Part shown: positions 1 through 11,687 of the stretch, in pieces | How positions within the stretch are numbered: position 1 is the stretch's first letter | How the letters are laid out: each line of letters begins with the position of its first letter | DNA from: Posidonia oceanica | Taxonomy: Eukaryota > Streptophyta > Magnoliopsida > Alismatales > Posidoniaceae | Assembly (NCBI GenBank): GCA_037176725.1 | Contig: JAZBRS010000023.1 | Location: 29,259,001 to 29,323,000 of the forward strand | DNA: 64,000 bases | Reading direction: 5' to 3' | Made by a program: the position numbers and the translations under genes | Notes under the pieces: generated by a model | Database searches by the model: none | What the model saw: the letters and a program-made list of their open reading frames with translations, nothing else | Told to the model about the DNA's origin: nothing

Positions 1-1595
1 CAACTATAGATCCCGCCATAATGTAAAGGAAATACTAATTGCACCGTCTTATTTGACGAATGACCAACAATGCACATGCGTTTTGCCCTACAACGTCTCA
101 TTATTTCTCTAGCTAAGGTGGATTTGTATATATTCCAAGTAGCTTGTCCCTTCCTTTGTTCTTTAGTCCAATACAAAAACTAGAGTGTTAATGCGCATGG
201 TATGTGATTTCACAGCTCAAAATCCACAAACAAACAAAAACTGAAAAGCCTCCTCCTTTTCCCTCCATCGCCTCCACCCACAGGCCACAGGCACCTTTCC
301 TATCATGTCTTCTACTGTTCAACGCCTCCACTCGTGTGCGCACCATTAAAACAATCGCAATATTCAGAAAATATCAAGCACAGTTTTTTGTTTCATGCAG
401 TGAATATCGTTGAAAGATGTCATTGTACGTATTCAGTGTACCTTTCACTTTGTTCCTGCAAAACTCACTCTCCAGCTATAACTTCGAGGAGTGTTTCTGC
501 TGCTGCTTTCAAGAACCCGTGATTTGTATCAGTGGATGAGCTCCAGCTCTATTGTTTTTACTGCTTCAACTCCATTCATGACTCATGAGTACTACCAAAA
601 ACTCCGTCAGATATCAGGGAGAAGGCATAGTTAAAATTTAATATGTAAGTGATATCATGATAATAAAACGGTCTTAATTTAATTTGACGATGATGTACGA
701 AACAATTATACCTGAAACTCTTGAAAGTAGTGACCACTGAACAGATCGAATTATTCTGGTTTTCAGACAAAATAATACTTGAAACACAAATGCATGGAAA
801 TGAAGAACAGTCTTTTATGTAAAATGCTAAGAGATTAAATAATTGGAATGTGCAAAGGGCAATATATCTTATAAAAAATGAACAATAAACAGAACTATAC
901 AAGAAATTATTGGATAAGGAAGTGTTTTATCATACTCAATAATTTGCTTGGATAAAGGAGCAAAACATACAACACAAAAATCCACAGTTGCAATCCTGAG
1001 TTTTTTGTTCACATCTTACTGGGCCATGTTGACACAAGTGACCTGATCACAGAGAGATTGTGAACCTTTGGAATTAACCTTCCTTCCATTTCTCGTGAAA
1101 ATCCCTCTACCTGTAGTTTAGTTTGAGATGAATGTGAGCTCTCTTCTGTGTCTTTTTTATCCTTGTCCAAGTTTTCTTTCATACACAAGAAACAGCCCGT
1201 GCGAGTCTTTTGTCATAGTTAGAAGTAAACACAAGATGGCTTCCAAGTTCCAACTGAAAGTTTATCCTTGTGCAACTTTATTGCAGCTGTAAATTGTCTT
1301 ATTTGAACAGTGTTGTTTTTTGTTGAGTATGTGTTGAACTTGAGTAACCGGTGATTGTGCTATCCGACACATGTATTACATGTGTCCAAGACGATCTGAT
1401 AAGAATCTGCTTAAAGATCCGTTTATATCATGTATTTTGTGTGCGTGTGTTAGGGTTATGATACAATATTTAATCTTCTTTAATCTTCAACTTCTATTAT
1501 CTTTGTTAGAGAAAACGGTGTCGGCAACTCTCTAATAGTGGGATCTCTACAATTTTGAGTTTTTGCATCTTGTACTATTATTCTTATAATATAGT
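1..1595. other. Non-coding left flank, possible remnant of a copia LTR
   Basis: I see no convincing coding region here; open frames are short and AT-rich. A perfect hairpin lies at 1366-1386 (GACACATG, 5-nt loop, CATGTGTC). The last 100 bases (around 1500-1595) and the first 100 bases after the neighbouring solo LTR (3925-4020) read like the R/U5 part of a Tnt1/Tork-type copia LTR. The cues are the stretch 'gagaaaacggtg...ctctaatagtggga' and, across the insertion, 'gaggacgtagacc'. This assignment rests on general resemblance and is weak. Confidence 0.4.
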
Positions 1596-3919
1596 TGTTG
1601 ACATCTCATTTTGACAGCTGGAACTTGGTAGATCTCTCCGGAAGTAAGCTCGGATCATAGCATGGTAGACCCAAACCTTAACCCATTTAAACCTCACCGA
1701 AAAAACCTTCAAAATTAACCCAAAATCCTCAAAAAACACTCAAACCCATTTACACAAAGACCTTGGTCCACCAACAGTCCAACCAGACCTGCAGCAAGCC
1801 CTGTTGGAAAGGGAGACCTTTGGTCGCCATATGCAGAGGCGACTGGGTTGGTCACCCTTCACGAAGGCGACTTAGTGCAACTCTCCTCTTCCGAGTGCGG
1901 TTTAAACTTGCCGCGTGCAAGGCCACGTTTGCCGTCTCTACCCATCACCTTTGGATGACTTTCGCGTCCCTGCCACTTTGCCAAGAGTTACAACCCGTCC
2001 CCTCCTCAGCCTGCCACCGTCCGGCCATCGACAGACGCACCGGATAAAACCTCCACCCCTAGCTTGAATTCAAACCACCACACGACCTCCACATCCATTT
2101 TTCAGAGCCTTCGAGCGATCTCCCACCTCCAGAGCATCCCTGTGAGTGTTCTCGAGCGATCCCCGAGCTTTCTCCAAGCCTCTGCCACCGTTCGAGCTTG
2201 CCGCCGGTTGTCTTCCTCAACGCTAGCAAACTTTGAGCTACAATTCCGGAGACTCTCCAGGTGGGTTCCCTCCCCCTTTAGCGTAGAGTAGTTCGTGGCA
2301 TTTGTGCGTGTTTTTCCCAAGTTCTATTTCGTGGTTTCGTCTTTGTTTTCATGTCGTTCGCCAGTGACACGAAGAGACTCTCCGGTGGCCGACAGTCGAG
2401 GTGGAGGGGGACCTTTGGCCCCCCTTTTCTCTTTATTTTTCTTCCTCACTTAACCCCCTCACCTCCATGAGGCTTCCCAGCTCAATTCTTGGACTCGCCG
2501 GCCACCCAAATGGCCGGAACCCATCAACTTCGGCGGCCAAAAGGGGAGGAGATGGGTGGAGCAATCTACCCAACCATTTTCCACACTGAGAGTGTGGCTT
2601 TGTTCATGAGAATGCCGTCGTGCTTCCCGAACCTCACACTATTTTTTAGCGCCGCCGGTGAGGGGGAATTGACCGCTGAAGGCCGGCAAAGTAACTGTCA
2701 TGTCAGTCGCCACTTTCAGAGGCGACTCAACTGGTTTTCGAGCAGTTCCTCAATCGGACTTTGGGCTGGGATATCTCTCAGCTCCGACCACCGTTTTTTC
2801 TTGTTTAATATATGTTTTTACTCATGGATGTGCACTCTTTAATTTTATGTGTTTAGTTTCTTATTTTGCATCACCCTTGGCACGGGATTTGGTGCCAAAG
2901 TCCACTGTTCAGACTGCCTGAGCTGCTAGTTCTGCTGCCGCCTACAGCGGCGACTCAACTAGTTTTCCACGTGGTTCCCAGGCCGACTTTGGGCCGATGT
3001 ATCTCATGATCTGGGCTGTCATTTTTCAATGTTTTCATATGATTCTGTTCCTGAATGTGTCCTCTTTATATCCACATCTTTAGTTTCATTTTTCGACCTA
3101 GTTTCCTAGTGTTTTTTGGGCAATGAATGTTTCTGTTTGAAACGGGTTGGGCCGCCCGTGCATACCGCGATTAAGCTAGACGCCTCTTCAGTGGGCGACC
3201 TCTCTCTGCCACCTCTGTTTGGGGCGACAATGTTGACGCCTCTGAAGACGGCGGCTTATGGTGTCGCCAGACACAGTGGCGACCTGGATTTGAGAGCCAA
3301 CAGTGGACAGAGCCCCTTCCTATTCACCTTACGTGCTTGTTTGCTTACCTTGCTTTACCTCGACCTTGCTTTTCCTGTTTATTTATCACCGTATCATGTT
3401 TTTTTACTTCATTTAATCGCTTTTACACAAGGTTTGTTAAGCTTTTCATGGTTTATAATTGCATATTGCATACCACCCTAGGGCAAACATAAATCGGCAT
3501 TCATTTGCCAACATTTGCGACACAAGAGCAGAAAAACTAAGAAAGACCGATTCCTCAGGCATGTCGGGGGTGCCTAACACCTTCCCCGCACGTAACAGGA
3601 GTCCTTACCCTTTCTCTGGACCGCATTGACTTTGTATCATATACATTGGGATCGGATTGGCATGTTTTCATATTGCTTGAGTTTTCTCGCATGTATTCAT
3701 ACGATTTTCCTAATCTTCCCGTTTTAATAGATTAGGTGGCGACTCCTTGTCTTTTATTTATTTTCCTTTGCGATATTTGCCCGTTTTTCCGGTGCTTTCA
3801 AGTCGAGTTTTCTCCCTGGATTCATTGCTGACCACGGCTTCCCCTCTCTCTCACGGTCCGATCACATCGCGAGCTATGGCAGCGTGCGAGAACCGTCGTG
3901 ACCGAGTGGGACGGTCACA
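1596..3919 (+). mobile_element. Solo LTR, 2.3 kb, Tat/Ogre-related
   Basis: The unit starts TGTTGACATCTC and ends ACGGTCACA, a TG...CA pair. It is flanked by a perfect 5-bp TSD, ATAGT, at 1591-1595 and 3920-3924. It has no gag-pol and no second copy of its ends, so it reads as a solo LTR left by LTR-LTR recombination. The head resembles the 5.5-kb LTR family at 29797, 32792 and 34499. It also carries the conserved block around 3541-3606 (palindrome GGTGCCTAACACC) and GGTGGCGACTCC at about 3736. Paired GTCGCC and GGCGAC words recur inside it (1823-1843, 2706-2726, 2949-2954, 3194-3199, 3263-3283). Open frames within it show no domain. Confidence 0.85.
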
Positions 3920-3924
3920 ATAGT

Positions 3925-5060
3925 GGAATCTCTTTGTGTCCCGAGGACGTAGACCATTTTGATCAAACCTCGTACATCCTTGTATTTGCGTGTTTGCTTT
4001 TATTGCTGTGATACCGATACAACACAAGAACCAAGGAGAAACCATGGACACAAAAAGTAGAACTGAAAATCCAAAGAGGGAGAAAACCATGAATCCACTT
4101 TGATTACCCAATGAATATTTACAATTATAGGCAATCAAACCTCAATCCACCTAACCATGCTCACTACACAAACATCAAAAATACAATCAAGCGGGAACTA
4201 ATTCCCAAAACAGAATTTACAATATTCTGGGTCCTGAACAAGCAAAACGCGCTCATGATTTGCGCTGATGATATGTGTTAGATTTATGCACATGCAATAC
4301 GTGCCTGTCCTATACAGACCATAGGTGTTACACTATGAGCTTTACACGCACATGGAGGTATGCAATAATTTGAAACTTCATCACCTTGTCTCGGAGGTTG
4401 TCTGTGAGTATTGCACGATAGGGGTTAATCAAGATCTCTCTACCGTTTCGGAGATTCTTAGACCTTGCATATACACGATGGAGAGTTTAACTTTGGAATA
4501 GGGAAGAATCCATCATGACGATCGCTTGTTTGTTACCATGTCGATGTTAAACCCTACAACATAGAGGGGATGCGAGTTAGGATGCCGTGTCCTCTAGACA
4601 TCAACCAATATGGTGTCGACTCTATTGACATGACATCAGCAGCATCTTCATCATGATGCCTAAACTAGATGATTTTAGTCTACACTTCCATATTTGATTG
4701 AGAATCCACAAAGAAACTTAGTATCTACCTTGTTCGTCCGTACGTCTAAAAATACAACAATACCTAATAGGTTGGATTGAAAAATGAAAACTACGCATGC
4801 AAACATGCTTACAAGAATATAACCCAAATCTTCCTTCCGAAAACAAGACTTGAATCATGATACCTCAGGCAATATATGTTCCTTGTAGAAGCACATTACA
4901 CTTGTCCATCATGATTCTTTAGATATTCAAAGTCTGTAACTTTTGCTTTTACATTGAGATAAGAGAGTAACTTATTCTTAGCACACTATGTAGGAAAAAC
5001 ATAAGGTTGCATTGAACAACCCCATCTACAGCCAACATGATTTTAGACATCTTTATTTAA
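3925..5060. other. Non-coding spacer
   Basis: No gene, RNA or transposon end was recognised. The first 100 bases look like the continuation of the copia LTR remnant interrupted by the solo LTR at 1596. The rest is unremarkable, moderately AT-rich sequence up to the copia LTR at 5061. Confidence 0.4.
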
Positions 5061-5359
5061 TGTTAAGAGTATTTAAGATAGGAGATTAGTTGACAGGTTT
5101 GTTATGGGTTGTTGTAAGAGTTTGTTGGGTTGTTACAGAGGTTGTTGGGTTGTTGAAAATTATGTTATGTTAGTTATTAAGTTTCTTGTAATCTTAGCCA
5201 CATGTCACGTTGTAAGTGGCTAAACCATCAATATAAACAATACAGCTCGTGTAACGTAGCTGTTATCTTCCTCTCAGTTTTTTTCCTTTGCATACTGTTC
5301 TTCTTCCGCCATTGTTGAAGCAAGCTTCTTTCTTCCTTCACTGTCACTGGTGTTCAACA
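5061..5359 (+). repeat. 5' LTR of copia element A
   Basis: The LTR runs from TGTTAAGAG to TTCAACA, with short inverted ends TGTT/AACA, 299 bp long. It abuts a primer binding site. The 3' partner is outside the window, so the TSD cannot be checked. Confidence 0.75.
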
Positions 5360-5369
5360 TGGTATCAGA
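5360..5369 (+). promoter_or_regulatory. Primer binding site of copia element A (tRNA-iMet type)
   Basis: TGGTATCAGA directly follows the LTR end. It is complementary to the 3' end of initiator methionine tRNA, the usual copia primer. Confidence 0.8.
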
Positions 5370-5436
5370 TGTAACCACTCTGTTTCTTTCTATTCTCCTA
5401 TGTTGATTTTGCTTCCAGAGCTTCTTTCTATTCTTC

Positions 5437-5696
5437 ATGGCATTGTTCCAGTCCACTGGTGATTGTGTAGGTTCTACTGGTATGTCGTCTCTCTCTGCGT
5501 CCATTCCTCCAACAGTAGTCCAGCATAGTATTTCTCACCAATTAACCACTTCGAATTACTCATTGTGGCGATCACAATTTGTTCCTCTTCCATGCGTATT
5601 ATCTCATGGGAATTCTTGACGGTTCTCGTCCGAGACCATTGCTACCACCGCCGATGGAAGACATTTCAGCAGGTGATGATGAACTTTGTCGGATGG
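5437..5696 (+). pseudogene. Copia element A gag, N-terminal part
   Basis: An ATG at 5437 opens a frame whose protein includes LTTSNYSLWRSQFVPL. That is the copia Gag N-terminal (UBN2/DUF4219-like) pattern, in which an 'NYxxWRxQ' motif precedes the main helical domain. A frameshift follows shortly afterwards, and the frame is cut at 5702 by the gypsy insertion. The remaining Gag resumes at 59153 on the other side of the nest. No function is possible as it stands. Confidence 0.7.
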
Positions 5697-6129
5697 CTGC
5701 TTGTAACACCTGGGAACACCCGGGAATTCATTTCCCTTGTAATTGTACAGATTAAATGAATTCTTTAATTGTAGACGGGTGTTATTGGCTTACGTGGCTT
5801 GCCTCTGTGGTTTTTTGGCGGGACCAGGTTATGGTTTGGTCTCTGGCCTTATCTTTCCTTGCTCTTTGGTCCCTATCTTCTCCATCTCTTGATTTTCCTA
5901 ATCCTTAGGGGTGTGTTGTGCAATTTACCCAGCATATCACTATGCATGGGACTGCCTGGTACTATTGAAGCAATACGTTGCAGCATGAACCGTGCTCGTG
6001 ACGGTGGCTTTGCGTGCTCGTGGGCCTACGGTTGGTGAGGAAACCAGATCCACACCTTGCGGGGGGAAGTAGCTACTCCCGTGCGTCTGTAGTGCTGTGC
6101 TTCGGTTTTATAAACCTGCATGGCATTGT

Positions 6130-6450
6130 GTCGTTCTCTCCGCACACACACATCCTTCCTCCTCCTTCACCTCTCTCTTTCCCTCCCTCCACCCACTCAC
6201 TCTCCTGTCTCTCTCCCTCTCTCTCCTTCCACTCACTTCCTCCTCACCTCTCCCACTCATCCTCTCCACTCCTCCCCCATCTCCCTCATTTCTCCCCCAC
6301 TCTCCCTCTCTCTCGCCTGTGCCCTAACCTCCCTAGGTGGTGGCTTTCCTCCCCTCTCCTCCCTTGATCACTCCATCTCCATCTCCATCTCCTCCCTCCC
6401 TTCTCCACCTCCCCTTCTTCCCCTTCTCTTCCTCCCTCTTCTCCTCTGTT
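6130..6450. repeat. Pyrimidine-rich low-complexity tract
   Basis: This is a CTCTCC/CCTCC-rich strand inside the gypsy LTR. Overlapping open frames here give Ser/Pro/Leu-rich translations with no domain, which is a base-composition effect. In an LTR such tracts often sit near the promoter or leader, but no TATA box was fixed. Confidence 0.7.
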
Positions 6451-7004
6451 GGCTGTGTGGTGGGCGATCGCTGGCCTTCCCTCCTCCTCGGATCGTGCGG
6501 CTGTGGCGAGCTCCGGCCTTCCTCCTGGTGGCGTGGCGAGCTTGAGAGCAGTCTTGAGGAGCCTGGTGCGGCGGTGGATTGCCGGTGTTGCGCGGAGGTC
6601 ACTAGAGAGGCAGTGGGTGCCCCTGTCTCATAAGGTGCATGCCTCGCTTCTCTCTCTCTTTTTAGCTTAAAATTGTTATATTTACGTTCCTTGCAATGAT
6701 TTGAATGCAATGGAAGTGGTTTGGTGATTTTTGGTGGATTATGTGGGTTTTAATCGAGATTATTCGGTTTCGGTTAATAAATGCTTGTCTTGTGGTTTTT
6801 TGGTGTTTTGTGAGCTATGTGCCTCAAAATTCCATGATTCTTGTGTGGATGGATTCCTTGTTTCATTTCAGTCATTTCGGTATATTGTATGCGATTTCTG
6901 GGTGAATGGATGGTAAAAATGGGTGTTTTGGAAAATAGCAAGTTTAGCCCGGCTGTGTCCTGATTCGGCGTGTCAAAATGCTCCGACATGCCATGGTAGG
7001 GGAC

Positions 7005-7165
7005 AGTTCGGCAGACCGAGAACTTTTGGTCTACTGAATCAGGGCCTGGAGCTAGTCTCAGGCTTCTGGTTCAGCCGACCAGAAACTTCCGGTCTACCGA
7101 AGCAGGACTTGGGACTGTCTTGAGCCCCTGGTTCGGTAGACTAAAGAAATTCAGTCTGTCGAACC
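7005..7165. repeat. Palindromic word cluster (TTCGGnnnACCGAA type) in gypsy LTR
   Basis: Three imperfect copies of about 60 bp each contain a pair of dyads such as TTCGGCAGACCGAG, CGGTCTACCGAA and TTCGGTAGACT. The pairs are separated by short A-rich spacers and followed by CAGG. The same word type fills the unrelated Sirevirus LTR at 8770-9035. Confidence 0.7.
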
Positions 7166-8339
7166 AGTGCCTGGGACTCTCCCATGTCTGTTTTTAAGGG
7201 GTTTAAATTAATGTTTAATCAATGTCTAATTATGCTTTAGCCTATGATTATCTTGTGGCTTGATAAATGTTTTCAAAGAGAGTTTTTGAGAAAATATGGA
7301 GGGGTTTTCAAAGGATTTTGTCGAGGTTTTGTTGGGAGCCGAAACCTGGGAGTTGTGTGGCCTAGACCCGGGGATGCGACGGCGTTCCTGGTGTGTTGCA
7401 CACTTCACCTGAGCTAAGGTTCGAGGGTCAGGGTGTCGTCTGTACCTAGCGGTATCGTGGTAGCGGACTCGGGAGGTATGATACTCTTGCGTAGCTAGGC
7501 GTGATATCCTAGTCGCTACGGGCACTAGGACTCGCCTTTGTGGTGGTGAGGACCACGTGAGTGGTTCATAGCACATGGTTTGCAGGCGCCGATGAGGCGT
7601 ATCCTGTGGTTCTGTCCTAAGTGAGGACAGCTCGCCCAGGTGGGGTGAGTAGCTTTCCCAGGTGGGGATTGCTTTTAAGGCTCCTCTAGTGAGAGGACAC
7701 CATGACGAGCACGCTCCTCCATAGGACAGGTGTCTGTGGTAGTACAGTGCGCTTCGGCGCCTGCTTGAGGCCAGGTTGGTTGCTTGGCGCCAGGCAACAC
7801 GACTTGTGGTTCTTGTGCCTGCGGGGCTTGTGGTTGTTGTTTCTGGCCATATTGGGCCTTGAGTTTCTTCCTGCTTATTGCGGTATTGTGGTTTTGTTGA
7901 GTTTTGGCCAGTGGGCCCGAGATTTGATTATTGAGCTTAGAGATACATCTGGTTTTCCTGTTTTAGCTTGTGGGCTTTGGGAAAGATGTATTTATTATTA
8001 TTAAATGATGATATTGGCTTGGTTTTGGTGGTTTGACCCGTTTATTCCATATTGCGGTTTTATTCTGGTTTTTGTCGTGGTTTTCGTGAGGTGTGCGCTA
8101 GGTGACAATTTCTAGTCACTCACGTATTTATTGTTTGTTTTTAGTTGCAGGTGCAGATGATTAGCTAGTGTTGATTCATAGTGCATATAGTCGGAGTCAC
8201 ATAACTGTCCACTGCAGGTTCCTAGCACAGATTTTGCTGTAATAGTCTGTAAATATTTGCAAATGTAACATTAGTTTATGTTTAAATTGTTTGGGCTATT
8301 AGTTTGTGTTGGTAGCTACACAGGTCGTTACAGAAGAAT

Positions 8340-8350
8340 TGGTATCAGAG
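8340..8350 (+). promoter_or_regulatory. Primer binding site of the gypsy element (tRNA-iMet type)
   Basis: TGGTATCAGAG lies 7 bp after the LTR end. The iMet primer is usual for Del/Tekay-like elements. Confidence 0.75.
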
Positions 8351-8395
8351 TCCAAGTTCACTAGATTGCACTAACCTAGGAGTGGTCGGTCTAGT

Positions 8396-9629
8396 TGTTG
8401 AAAATAAACAATGATATATTTAATTTTGATGATAACAAATGAGACTAATGATATTACTTGAGAATATATTCTTCAGTCTGTTTTTAAGATAGGTAGAATA
8501 TCTGAGGAAAATCGACATGTGAATAAACTCAAGTAAAGCTAAGAGTTCAAAAGGAAAACTCTGCATCAAAAATACATGAAGATAAGAATATTCCAAGATT
8601 ACATTATTCATGTTGTAAAAATATCTTATGTATTTTTTCTTTTCTTGATGTACTCCTAAGATGTATGTAATGATCTCCCAAATCATTCCAAAACATCTAG
8701 GAAAATATCCATATCCAAAAACCAAAGGAAAATACTTAGAAAAACCCTGAGTATAGAAGTTAGGTCAGAATCGGTATACCGAATCTGTCTGGAATACCGA
8801 ACCAGGGAATTTATTAAAATATGAACGTTAGGGCTAAAACGGCATACCGATTTCAATTGGCAAGCCGAAATTAGAAACGTATTAGAACGACATACCGGAT
8901 AATCACCAGCATACCGAAATCACGATCTGAGATTTACAACAGAGATTAATTTCGAAATACCAAAATATTTCGGTCTGCCGAATTAGTCGAATGTTGTAGA
9001 ATTTCGGTCGACTGAATGATTTCGGCATACCGAATGTGCTATCTGTTTGTGAACGTCGTACTAGCCGTTAGACACAACCTTGGACCTTGCTTTACCTATA
9101 AATAGGACCCCTAAGGAACCCCCAAAGACACACCAACACATACATATCATCAAATCCTTCATATTTGAACAAAATTCCCACCTATATTGAGAGTTCTCCC
9201 AAGTCTAGCAAGAAAGAGCCAAAATTGCCAACTTTCGCCAAAATTCTGTTGAGAGATCAAAAAGAAGTGCTGTTGTAATTGCTTTGTAAACAAGGGTGCA
9301 AGCTTCTCCAAGTTTGAGAGAAGGATTCCACGGGAATTACGGAGGAGACGATAATCTTCGTCAAGTAAGTGTTTTACTTTGAATTAAGATTAAGGGAACT
9401 CCAGAGGAGATCTGGGAGTGGACTAGGCCGGGGTTGGCTGAACCACTATACATCATTTGTGTCAATTTCATTATCCTTCTCCCTCTTTTTTGTATGTTTT
9501 AAGTAGAACACAATTTGATCTGATATTTAATTGAATTCTTCTAAGTAAAGTTAAGTAAATAATTTTAAGAGACGAAGAAAATTAAAATACTCTATTCACC
9601 CTCCTTAGAGTAGCCTCTCGATCCTAACA
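8396..9629 (+). repeat. 5' LTR of the Sirevirus-like element
   Basis: It begins TGTTGAAAATAAAC and ends CCTAACA, 1234 bp. The partner is at 57293-58527. A TATA-like CTATAAATAGG lies at about 9100, downstream of the palindrome cluster, giving a plausible Pol II promoter. The leader after it is A-rich. Confidence 0.92.
8770..9035. repeat. Palindromic word cluster (CGGTATACCGAA type) in Sirevirus LTR
   Basis: At least ten copies of words such as TCGGTATACCGAA, CGGCATACCGAT, TTCGGTCTGCCGAA and TTCGGCATACCGAA lie just upstream of the TATA-like box. The other LTR has the same cluster at about 57665-57935, and one more lies after pol at 13820-14063. Palindromic clusters upstream of the promoter are known in maize Sireviruses, though with a different word. 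Confidence 0.8.
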
Positions 9630-9631
9630 AT

Positions 9632-9643
9632 TTGTATCAGAGC
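9632..9643 (+). promoter_or_regulatory. Primer binding site of the Sirevirus-like element
   Basis: TTGTATCAGAGC sits 2 bp after the LTR. It is the tRNA-iMet complement TGGTATCAGAGC with one change. Confidence 0.85.
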
Positions 9644-9688
9644 GAGGTTGTCTAGAGCAAAAGATTTAACAATCTATTTAGACTAAAA

Positions 9689-10562
9689 ATGGCTTCATCT
9701 AGTAATAGTACTATTGATGGACAAAGTATTAATAGGCCACCATTTTTTTATGACAATAACTATAGTTATTGGAAATGTAGAATGATAACATATTTAAAAT
9801 CTATTAACTTTGAATTATGGGATATAGTAATAAATGGTTTTACTCCAAATGAAAGATCATATAAAAAATGGAATGAAGATGATAAACAATTAGCACAATT
9901 TGATGCAAAAGGTCTAAATATTTTATTCTGTGCTGTAAATCAAGAACAGTTTAATAAAATATCTAATTGTAATATTGAAATAAAGCATGGCACAATCTAG
10001 AAGTAACTCATGAAAGTACAAATCAAGTAAAGGAAACAAAAATAAACATACTTGTTCACAAATATGAGTTATTCAAAATAAAACCCAATGAGCCAATAGG
10101 AGAGATATTCACAAGATTTTGTGATATAACAAACTCTCTACAAGCTCTTGGAAAAGGCTATTCCCAAGCAATTTGGTGAGAAAAATCTTGAGATCCTTAA
10201 CTCCTGAATGGGAGAAGAAAACCACTGCTATAGAGGAAGCAAAGGATCTCTCAAATTATTCATTAGAAAATTTAATTGGGAATCTAACATCATATGAAGT
10301 GCAAATGCAAGAAAAGGAAAATGAAAAACAAACAAGTAAGAAAATTATTGCATTAAAAACAACTACTGACTCAGAAGAGTCAGAAAATGATGATGATGAG
10401 GAAATTACTCTCTTTACAAGAAAATTTAAAAATTTATCAAAAACAGGAAATTTCAAAAGAAAGGAAGATTTTCTGAGAAAACAAAAGATCAAGATGAAAC
10501 ATCCCTATGCTTCAAATGTAACAAACCAGGACATCTCAAAAGAGATTGCCCTCTACTCAAAA
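9689..10562 (+). pseudogene. Sirevirus gag (capsid and CCHC zinc knuckle)
   Basis: The ATG at 9689 gives a Gag N-terminus with RPPFFYDNNYSYWKCRM, the typical 'RPPxFxGxNYxxWKxRM' copia pattern. A TAG stops it near 10000. The frame shifts and continues at about 10173 with the helical Gag region (LTPEWEKKTTAIEEAKDLS). A nucleocapsid CCHC knuckle, CFKCNKPGHLKRDC, lies at about 10506-10550 in another frame. Gag forms the virus-like particle and binds RNA. Here the coding is broken at least twice, so no full product is expected. Confidence 0.85.
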
Positions 10563-11279
10563 TGAAAATTTTAGAAAAGAATCTAAAAAGCCAAAAAAGA
10601 AGGCTCTTCAAGCCACTTGGGATGAAAGTGATTCTTCCTCTGATGAAGACTTATCTTCCAACAATGAAAGAGCAAATATGTGCTTCATGGCACAAGAAGA
10701 TGTTTCTCTATCCCAAAGTGAAGATATGGAAGAGTTATTAGATGCTTTCAACGAACTATATGACCAATACAAACATTTAAAATTAACCTCTAAAAATCTA
10801 AATCAACAAAATAAAGAAGTAATCAAAGAAAATAATGCACTTGTAAATGAAGGAAAAAGCCTACTATTTGACAATGAAGAACTTCACCTCAAGAACACAG
10901 AATTAAATATGAGTCTAGGACATATGAAATATAAAATTAATAATTTAGAAAAAGACATCAAATCTCTAAAAGATAAAAGCAATGATCTACTAAACACTAT
11001 TGTAAAATTTACAAAGAGAAAACAAAATCTGGATTTATTGCTATCAAATCAAAGAGCTTCCTTGTATAAACATGGTATTGGATTTTCCCCTTTCCAAAAC
11101 ACACCATATGAGAATGGATTCATAAGGGAAACCACAAATGAAAAATATATTCTTGTTGTTAAGAAACGAAATCCATTCAAGTGGGTACAACGGGACAAGT
11201 ATGGTAAGATAATCCATAAAACTCGTCCCACTAAAATATGGGTGCCTAAGACTTTGCTTTCATCTAATGTAGGAATATG
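10546..11279 (+). pseudogene. Sirevirus gag-pol linker with coiled coil
   Basis: An open frame of 244 codons begins with an acidic, Ser-rich stretch (DESDSSSDEDLSS). A long heptad-rich region follows, with Asn, Lys, Leu and Glu in spacing typical of coiled coils (about residues 65-165). The C-terminus, KTRPTKIWVPK, is the usual copia segment just before the protease. Such coiled coils between the knuckle and protease are common in Sirevirus Gag. The region lies downstream of the frameshifted Gag and feeds into the protease at 11277. Confidence 0.7.
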
Positions 11280-11687
11280 ATGAATTCAAAGTGGATCTTA
11301 GATAGTAGCTGCTCTCGTCACATGACAGGGGATCATAGTCTCCTAAGCATACTAAAGTCTAAAGATGATGGAACAGTCACATTTGGAGATAATGCTAAAG
11401 GGAAAATTATTGGAATTGGAAATGTAGGTAATCCTGACAATCCTTCTATTGAAAATGTTTTGTTGATAGATGGGTTAAAACATAATCTAATTAGCATTAG
11501 TCAATTGTGTGATATAGGTTATAAAGTCTTGTTTGATAAGAAAGAATGCACAATATTTGATTCAATAACAAATAAAATAATATTTACTGGAAAGAAGAAG
11601 CATAATGTGTATAAGATAAAAGTATCATATAAAACAAATAAAATTATATCTTGTATTGCTTCTACAAATGATAATGCTTGGCTATAG
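11277..11687 (+). pseudogene. Sirevirus aspartic protease and GAG-pre-integrase start
   Basis: The motif WILDSSCSRHMTGD (about 11286-11330) is the copia protease active site. The usual DSG triplet reads DSS, which would probably disable it. GLKHNLISISQLCDIGY, typical of the protease-to-integrase segment, follows. A TAG at 11685-11687 falls just before HRRLGHA of integrase, where related elements normally have Trp, so TGG to TAG is the likely change. Confidence 0.85.

Larger units (their letters stand above)
5702..8332 (+). repeat. 5' LTR of the gypsy element (2.63 kb)
   Basis: The LTR begins TGTAACACCTGGG and ends GGTCGTTACA. Its last 174 bp (8159-8332) match 58973-59147. It holds a C/T-rich stretch at about 6130-6450 and three palindromic TTCGG/ACCGAA-type pairs at about 7005-7165. 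Long open frames in the C/T-rich part are compositional. Confidence 0.85.

Noticed and set aside
1366..1386. Hairpin as a terminator
   Set aside because: Rho-independent terminators are not expected in a plant nuclear genome. It is kept only as a palindrome within the flank.
3736..3748. GGTGGCGACTCC as an Ogre-type primer binding site
   Set aside because: It resembles the PBS motif, but in every copy here it lies 100-200 bp inside the LTR, before the TG...CA end that carries the TSD.
6014..6710. Overlapping Ser/Pro/Leu-rich frames
   Set aside because: Base composition of the C/T-rich tract in the gypsy LTR explains them. No domain, and both strands are open alike.
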